Below, one piece after another: positions 31,057 to 35,614 of a DNA stretch of 35,614 nt. Location: NCBI GenBank assembly GCA_905339235.1, contig CAJPFG010000024.1, positions 1 through 35,614 on the forward strand, given 5' to 3'. The notes beneath the pieces were generated by a model, which saw only the letters and a list, made by a program, of their open reading frames with translations, searched no databases and was not told the DNA's origin. The position numbers and the translations under genes are program-made. Each line of letters starts with the position of its first letter. Positions within the stretch are counted from its first letter, which is position 1. The stretch comes from Phycisphaerales bacterium (GTDB lineage Bacteria; Planctomycetota; Phycisphaerae; Phycisphaerales; UBA1924).

Positions 31057-31749
31057 ATGTCGAACCTTCGCAGCGTCGCGTTGCTCGCTTTGTCCTTGTT
31101 GGCCGCGTTGCTGGCCGCGTGCTCAAACAACCGTCCCCTCCACATCGTGCTCCGGGATGCGGACGACTCGTACCGGCGCGAGGATTACTCTTCGGCCAAG
31201 GCGGATTACACGACCTACGTGACACGTCGCCCGGAAGAGGTTGACGTGCGGTACCGGCTGGGGAAGACGCTGATCGCGGCGGGCGAGCCTCGCCCGGCGA
31301 TCGAGCAACTCAACGTGTGCACCGACGTTTCTCCGCTGAATGATGACTATCTGGATGCGCAGGCCGAGGCCATGTACCAGGCGAACGAGACGGCGGCGTT
31401 GCAGGCCCTGCTGGCCAGGGCCGCCTCGGAACGAGGGCGCGTGGCTGACTACATCCGTCAGGGTCGTTACGCCGTGAAACTCGGGAACCTCGACGAAGCC
31501 CAGCAGGCCCTCCTGACCGCGGCCAAACTCGATCAGGGCAAGTCGTGGCAGGTTCAGGTCGAACTGTCCAACTTCTACGGGGCCTTGGGCGACCGGGCCA
31601 AGCAGATCCGCCGTTTGCGGATGGCCTACTTCCTGCTCCCAGACAGCCCCCGGCTCAATGACGAGGCCCGGCGGCTGGGGGAGGTCCCGGGACCGACCTT
31701 CGGGTTGCCGCCTGAGGAGTTCACGCTTTCGTCCGTCAGGCCCGAATAA
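31057..31749 (+). CDS. TPR-repeat lipoprotein
   Basis: The 230-residue precursor has a lipoprotein signal (LLAALLAAC, Cys22) and then helical repeats of the TPR type from about 30 to 200: YRREDYSSAKADYTTYVTRRPEEVDVRYRLGKTLIAAGEP and later GRYAVKLGNLDEAQQALLTAAKLD are the clearest. TPR lipoproteins act as scaffolds or chaperones for envelope complexes; the partner is unknown. ATG 31057 follows GGAG closely. A C-rich leader of 123 bases separates it from the divergent LigD-like gene, and it ends 50 bases before the ArsR-methyltransferase gene, which has its own promoter. Confidence 0.85.
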   Translation: MSNLRSVALLALSLLAALLAACSNNRPLHIVLRDADDSYRREDYSSAKADYTTYVTRRPEEVDVRYRLGKTLIAAGEPRPAIEQLNVCTDVSPLNDDYLDAQAEAMYQANETAALQALLARAASERGRVADYIRQGRYAVKLGNLDEAQQALLTAAKLDQGKSWQVQVELSNFYGALGDRAKQIRRLRMAYFLLPDSPRLNDEARRLGEVPGPTFGLPPEEFTLSSVRPE

Positions 31750-31755
31750 CCGCGC

Positions 31756-31783
31756 TTGACCCTGGAAGCGGTCTTTCTACACT
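31756..31783 (+). promoter_or_regulatory. Candidate promoter of the ArsR-methyltransferase gene
   Basis: TTGACC (31756-31761) and TACACT (31778-31783) are separated by 16 bases, close to the sigma-70 consensus. Transcription would start near 31790, about ten bases before the ATG at 31800, and no ribosome binding site is visible. The -10 box overlaps the left arm of the palindrome at 31782-31805. Confidence 0.6.
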
Positions 31784-31805
31784 TCATCCGGATATACGGA
31801 TGAAG
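31782..31805. promoter_or_regulatory. Palindromic operator candidate across the ArsR-methyltransferase start codon
   Basis: CTTCATCCG (31782-31790) and CGGATGAAG (31797-31805) are perfect 9-bp arms with the spacer GATATA. The palindrome covers the end of the -10 box, the expected transcription start and the first two codons. The size and position suit autorepression by the ArsR-type domain of the encoded protein. I did not find a second copy before ahcY. Confidence 0.65.
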
Positions 31806-32756
31806 CCTTCTCCCGCCATCACCTTGGTTGACCGCCTCGCCTCCTTGGGTGACCCGGTACGGCTGCGTCTGCTCCGGCTGGTGGAGGGCCAGGAACTCTC
31901 GGTCGGCGAGATCGGAAAGGTCGTGCAACTGCCCCAATCTACGGTCAGCCGGCATCTCAAGACGCTGGCGGACGCGGGTTGGCTGGCGCGGCGGCACGAG
32001 GGGACGGCGACGCTGTTCAGCCTCGTGCCGGACGATCTGACTTCTGACGCCCGGACGCTCTGGGCGGCGGTGCGCGGCCAGGTAGATTCACAGGATGAAC
32101 TGAAGGAAGACCAGAAGAGGCTGCGGGCGGTGCTGGCGGAGCGGCGGACGGACAGCCAGTCGTTTTTCGGCCGGCATGGGGGCGAGTGGGACGACCTGCG
32201 GAACGAGTTGTTCGGCGGTCGGTTCACGAGCGTGGCGTTGCTGAGCCTGATCCACCGGGATTGGGTGATCGCGGACCTGGGGTGCGGAACCGGCAACGCC
32301 GCGGAGTTCCTGGCGCCGTTCGTGGAGCGGGTGTACGCGGTGGACCAGTCGGGGCCGATGCTGACGGCGGCGCGGCAGCGGCTGGAGCGCGTCGTCAACG
32401 TCGATTTCGTCGAGGCGGCGATCGAGACAACCGGGCTCGCGGACGCGAGCGTGGACGCGGCGGTTTGCGTGCTGGTGCTGCACCACGTCGAGGACCCGGC
32501 GAGCGCGCTGGGCGAGATGCGACGGATCCTGAGGCGAGGCCGCGGCGGGGGGAAGGTCCTGATCGTGGACATGCTGTCGCACGGACGGGAGGAATACCGT
32601 CGGCTGATGGGCCACAAGCACCTCGGATTCTCGAAGGATGAGATGACGAGGATGATGACGGAGGCGGGGTTTGTCGATTGTCTGTACCACGAACTGCCCG
32701 AAGAGCCGGACGCGAAGGGCCCGGGCCTGTTCGCGGCGACGGGAAGATGCGGGTGA
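31800..32756 (+). CDS. ArsR-type regulator fused to a SAM-dependent methyltransferase
   Basis: The 318-residue protein has an N-terminal ArsR winged helix (about 8-85; LGDPVRLRLLRLV, then LPQSTVSRHLKTLADAGWLARRHEG) and a class I methyltransferase domain (about 135-318) with motif I VIADLGCGTGNA (GCGTG 161-165) and later DAAVCVLVLHHVEDP. It is encoded 55 bases upstream of ahcY, whose product removes the by-product S-adenosylhomocysteine. An attractive idea is that the domain senses SAM/SAH and the ArsR part controls the pair, comparable to the ArsR-family SahR regulators of proteobacteria. Whether the domain methylates anything is unknown. The start ATG 31800 lies inside the palindrome. Confidence 0.92.
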   Translation: MKPSPAITLVDRLASLGDPVRLRLLRLVEGQELSVGEIGKVVQLPQSTVSRHLKTLADAGWLARRHEGTATLFSLVPDDLTSDARTLWAAVRGQVDSQDELKEDQKRLRAVLAERRTDSQSFFGRHGGEWDDLRNELFGGRFTSVALLSLIHRDWVIADLGCGTGNAAEFLAPFVERVYAVDQSGPMLTAARQRLERVVNVDFVEAAIETTGLADASVDAAVCVLVLHHVEDPASALGEMRRILRRGRGGGKVLIVDMLSHGREEYRRLMGHKHLGFSKDEMTRMMTEAGFVDCLYHELPEEPDAKGPGLFAATGRCG

Positions 32757-32811
32757 GACGCGAGACGTAAGCCGAGAGTTCCTTATCCAGTAAACCAGCA
32801 GCGGAGATCCC

Positions 32812-34332
32812 ATGACGAGCGCACCGAGCAAAGCACCTGTGAAGCCCAGCCATGCCCTTGACTTCAAGGTGAAGGACCTGGCGCTGGCCGCGCTGGGCCG
32901 GCATGAGATCCGCCTGGCCGAGCACGAGATGCCCGGGCTGATGGCGCTGCGGGAGAAGTACGGCGCGAGCAAGCCGCTGACGGGGGCGAAGATCGCCGGC
33001 TCGCTGCACATGACGGTGCAGACGGCGGTGCTGATCGAGACGCTGGTGGACCTGGGTGCCGATGTGCGCTGGTGCTCGTGCAACATCTTCAGCACGCAGG
33101 ATTCCGCGGCGGCGGCGGTGGCGGTGGGACGCACCGGCACGCCCGAGTCCCCCCGCGGGACGCCGGTCTTCGCGTGGAAGGGCGAGACGCTGCCCGAGTA
33201 CTGGTGGTGCACGGAGCGCACGATCTCGTGGCCGGACGGGACGGGCCCGAACATGATCCTGGACGACGGCGGGGATATGACGCTGCTGGTGCACAAGGGC
33301 GCGGAGTTCGAGAAGCAGGGCGCGGTCCCGGCGTTCAGCGCCGCGAGCGAGCCGGAGGAATGGGGCGTGATCCTCGACCTGCTGCGCGACGAGCAGAAGA
33401 AGAACCCCGGGCGGTTCACGAAGATGCTCGCGGGCGTGAAGGGCGTGTCGGAGGAGACGACCACGGGCGTGCACCGCCTGTACGAGATGCAGAAGGCCGG
33501 GACGCTGGCGCTGCCGGCGATCAACGTGAACGACAGCGCGACCAAGAGCAAGTTCGACAACCTCTACGGCTGCCGTCACTCGCTGGTGGACGGCCTGAAC
33601 CGCGCAACCGACGTGATGTTGAGCGGCAAGGTGGCGGTGGTGCTGGGCTACGGCGATGTGGGCAAGGGCTGCTGCCAGGCGCTCAAGGGGCAGGGGGCGC
33701 GGGTGGTGGTGACGGAGATCGACCCGATCTGCGCGTTGCAGGCGGCGATGGAGGGGTACCAGGTCGCGACGCTGGAGGACGTGCTCGAGTCGGCGGACAT
33801 CTTCGTGACGTCCACTGGCAACAAGAACGTGATCACGGTGGATCACATGAGGCGGATGAAGGACAAGGCGATCGTGGGGAACATCGGGCACTTCGACAAC
33901 GAGATCGACATGGCGGGTCTGGCGAAGTTCCCCGGCGTGAAGCGGGTGAACATCAAGCCGCAGTTCGACGAGTGGGTCTTCCCGTCGCACGACGGCCGGC
34001 GCGAGCACTCGATCCTGGTGCTCGCGGAGGGCCGGCTGCTGAACCTGGGCTGCGCCACCGGGCACCCCTCATTCGTGATGAGCGCCTCGTTCACCAACCA
34101 GGTCGTGGCGCAGATGGACCTGTGGGCCAGCGCCAACGGCAAGCCGACGATGTCGGGCATCCGGTACGAGACCGGCAAGGTGTACACGCTGCCGAAGAAA
34201 CTCGACGAGATGGTGGCCCGGCTGCACCTGGAAAAACTCGGCGTGCGGCTGACGAAGTTGACAGCGGACCAGGCGTCGTACATCGGAGTTTCGGTGGACG
34301 GGCCGTACAAGGCGGATCATTACAGGTATTGA
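32812..34332 (+). CDS. ahcY: Adenosylhomocysteinase
   Basis: AhcY hydrolyses S-adenosylhomocysteine to adenosine and homocysteine with bound NAD, relieving inhibition of methyltransferases. The 506-residue protein shows [66 protein letters not shown], the NAD site GYGDVGKG, and the C-terminal KADHYRY that reaches the neighbour subunit's NAD. It contains the roughly 40-residue insertion of the longer AhcY group (near the [14 protein letters not shown] segment). ATG 32812 follows GCGGAG. Coupled regulation with the upstream ArsR-methyltransferase gene is likely because only 55 bases separate them. Confidence 0.97.
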   Translation: MTSAPSKAPVKPSHALDFKVKDLALAALGRHEIRLAEHEMPGLMALREKYGASKPLTGAKIAGSLHMTVQTAVLIETLVDLGADVRWCSCNIFSTQDSAAAAVAVGRTGTPESPRGTPVFAWKGETLPEYWWCTERTISWPDGTGPNMILDDGGDMTLLVHKGAEFEKQGAVPAFSAASEPEEWGVILDLLRDEQKKNPGRFTKMLAGVKGVSEETTTGVHRLYEMQKAGTLALPAINVNDSATKSKFDNLYGCRHSLVDGLNRATDVMLSGKVAVVLGYGDVGKGCCQALKGQGARVVVTEIDPICALQAAMEGYQVATLEDVLESADIFVTSTGNKNVITVDHMRRMKDKAIVGNIGHFDNEIDMAGLAKFPGVKRVNIKPQFDEWVFPSHDGRREHSILVLAEGRLLNLGCATGHPSFVMSASFTNQVVAQMDLWASANGKPTMSGIRYETGKVYTLPKKLDEMVARLHLEKLGVRLTKLTADQASYIGVSVDGPYKADHYRY

Positions 34333-34353
34333 GCACAGGGTTCGTGGGGCAGT

Positions 34354-34515
34354 TCATGCTCTCCTTGGGAACTCGCACTTTGTCGCCCGAGTTGCGAGGA
34401 ATCGGCGCAGCGCTTCGCGGCAGACTTCGCTCACGCTTCGTCCCTCCTCTTTGCAGAGTCGTCTGATTTCGCGCCGCAACTCTGGCGGCAGTCGGATGGA
34501 CAATGTGTCTCGCAC
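34354..34515 (-). CDS. Short ribbon-helix-helix (CopG/Arc-like) DNA-binding protein
   Basis: The 53-residue frame, starting at GTG 34515, reads DTLSIRLPPELRREIRRLC followed by KEEGRSVSEVCREALRRFL, the strand-helix-helix pattern of CopG/Arc repressors and type II antitoxins. The open frame extends upstream without similarity. There is no ribosome binding site; TATCCT at 34526-34521 could be a -10 box giving a leaderless message. No toxin gene is adjacent on either side. It lies antisense between ahcY and a lipoprotein gene. The 158-base stretch from 34516 to 34672 holds nothing else I can identify. Confidence 0.6.
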   Translation of the reverse strand: MRDTLSIRLPPELRREIRRLCKEEGRSVSEVCREALRRFLATRATKCEFPRRA

Positions 34516-34672
34516 GTCGGAGGATAAGCAAGGGTTCGCGTGAACCCGTTGTCCCGGGCCCACGCGGGAACTCGGCGTTGAAACCAGCCGGCCCGCAACG
34601 CCCGGCCTCCGGGCCCGGTATGCTGGTGCGGTATCGTGCGCGCCAGAACACCCCCCGGAATGAGGCCTCCAC

Positions 34673-35374
34673 GTGAAATGCACACTCAGGTGGTCGATTG
34701 CTGTCGCGGCCGCGGCCGTGATGGCCGGATGCTCCAAGCAGCCCGGCGAGACCAAGGCGCCCGAATCGACGCCCGCGCGGGTGATCCCGATCCATGTGCC
34801 GTACCGGGCGGACACGGGCCAGAGCCTGGGCTTCACGCAGTCGCTGCGTCTCCCGTGGAACACGATCATTCAACTGGGCGTGCACGGCCGGCTGGAGATC
34901 GAGGACGAGGGCAAGACTAACCGGATCATCGGCGGCGAGGCCCTGCTGCGGCTGAGCGAACTGCCCAAGCCCGGCCTGGAGCGGCCGATCCAGGTGCTGA
35001 ACTTCAACGCGGACGACTCGACGGTGCTGGTGCAGGTGGACGTGAGCGGGGGCATGAAGTTGACGGTCCTGGACGCCGCGGTGGAGAAGAACGACCCCGC
35101 GCCGACGCTGACGGACACGCTGGGATCGAACTATCAGGTGATCGGCTTCGTGTACACGGACGAGACGACGTTCAAGATGCAGTACGGGCCCGGCGACCCG
35201 CTGAAGCGGTTCAACCAACTCCCGAGCATGTCGCGCAGCCGGCCGAAGCAGAAACTGGTGCTGATCTTCCGCGTGAGCCTGGGGCGCGAGGTCAAGTCGC
35301 TCAACATGGGCCGGGTGATCTACGAGTTCGATTCGCCGATCCGGTGCACGATGAAGCAGGAGAACCGGCGGTGA
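34673..35374 (+). CDS. Lipoprotein of unknown function
   Basis: The 233-residue precursor has a lipoprotein signal (VAAAAVMAGC, Cys20), a short linker rich in Pro/Thr/Glu, then a mixed alpha/beta domain with LPWNTIIQLGVHGRLEIED, RPIQVLNFNADDSTVLVQVDVSGG and VGFVYTDETTFKMQYG-type strands, and a basic C-terminal third. I recognise no family. The start is GTG 34673 with GAGG a few bases upstream. It stands alone, with 240 gene-free bases downstream. Confidence 0.8.
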   Translation: MKCTLRWSIAVAAAAVMAGCSKQPGETKAPESTPARVIPIHVPYRADTGQSLGFTQSLRLPWNTIIQLGVHGRLEIEDEGKTNRIIGGEALLRLSELPKPGLERPIQVLNFNADDSTVLVQVDVSGGMKLTVLDAAVEKNDPAPTLTDTLGSNYQVIGFVYTDETTFKMQYGPGDPLKRFNQLPSMSRSRPKQKLVLIFRVSLGREVKSLNMGRVIYEFDSPIRCTMKQENRR

Positions 35375-35614
35375 GGGCTGGAATCCCGCATGACCGGCCG
35401 GCGTCGAAGGGTTCAGCGGAGAACGTCAGGGCGTCAGGACTTCATGGCGTCATGTCGCGCTGAAGCGCGCTAAAGCGGAATGCCATTCAGTTAGCGCGTG
35501 ATGGGCCGTGGGCGGCATCGCGATGGCACAGGGTGTTGCGTGGTTTCTGCATGACGGGGTATGCCTTGGCTCGTCTCTTCCGAACTCGCGGCTCATGACG
35601 GCCGGGGCGGCTGG
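35375..35614. other. Gene-free end of window with palindromic repeat
   Basis: No gene is recognisable. The first part repeats GGCGTCA three times (near 35431, 35448 and, with changes, between them), followed by the hairpin at 35466-35498 listed separately. Below that the sequence is ordinary and no frame looks coding before the window ends. Confidence 0.5.
35466..35498. repeat. Palindromic intergenic element
   Basis: CGCGCTAA (35466-35473) and TTAGCGCG (35491-35498) are perfect 8-bp arms around a 17-base loop. Just upstream, GCGCTGAAGCGC (35457-35468) forms a second imperfect hairpin that shares bases with the left arm, so two alternative folds are possible. The look is that of a REP-type interspersed element; no T-run follows. 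Confidence 0.5.

Noticed and set aside
32757..32811. SAH riboswitch or second copy of the ArsR operator before ahcY
   Set aside because: The 55-base gap is too short and shows neither the palindrome arms nor a recognisable aptamer.

Overview
The window is high-GC bacterial chromosome (GC-rich third positions, GTG and TTG starts, many 4-bp stop/start overlaps). The gene set points to a planctomycete, probably of the Phycisphaerae type: a Sec-exported clade II N2O reductase cluster, a FloA/NfeD set, a small stand-alone relative of the LigD phosphoesterase domain, a stand-alone GGQ release-factor-like protein, and a heptanucleotide array of a kind I associate with planctomycete genomes. This assignment is inference; the window holds no rRNA or other phylogenetic marker strong enough to fix it.

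Layout. 1-643: the right end of an IS3-family insertion sequence, a C-rich gene-free stretch with a G-quadruplex motif on the minus strand, and a 40-unit array of the 7-bp repeat NNTTTGC. 689-5309: a polytopic membrane protein, a small unknown protein, TruB, an ArnT/PMT-like lipid-linked sugar transferase and a PAP2 phosphatase, the last two diverging from overlapping start codons. 5337-5451: tRNA-Ser(GGA) with an intrinsic terminator.

5451-15112 is the denitrification island. A di-iron RIC/YtfE repair protein is divergent from a long operon: membrane-anchored diheme cytochrome c, nosZ, nosB, nosD, nosF, nosY, nosL, an Rrf2-family regulator and pdxH. From nosB onward the genes mostly overlap by a few bases. 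The shared 215-bp intergenic region holds candidate promoters in both directions and a perfect inverted repeat downstream of the nos-side promoter. A consistent reading is that N2O is reduced in the periplasm by NosZ with electrons from the cytochrome, NosDFY and NosL mature the copper centres, RIC repairs nitrosative damage, and the Rrf2 protein senses NO or redox state.

15185-24653: a proline-rich TonB-like protein, a small secreted protein, then a minus-strand block of FloA, short NfeD, long NfeD protease, NUDIX hydrolase, GGQ protein, TsaD and an S41 carboxyl-terminal protease. 24753-30933: HflX, a small secreted ORF running into tRNA-Phe, an orphan OppF-type ATPase, an unusual PilZ/J-domain fusion, asparagine synthetase, an unknown small protein and a LigD-N-like protein. 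31057-35614: a TPR lipoprotein, an ArsR-methyltransferase fusion with an operator-like palindrome across its own start codon, adenosylhomocysteinase, a ribbon-helix-helix protein, a lipoprotein and a palindromic intergenic repeat.

The observations most worth pursuing are the heptamer array, the compact nos operon with its variant Rrf2 regulator and operator, the PilZ-DnaJ fusion, and the ArsR-methyltransferase/AhcY pair.
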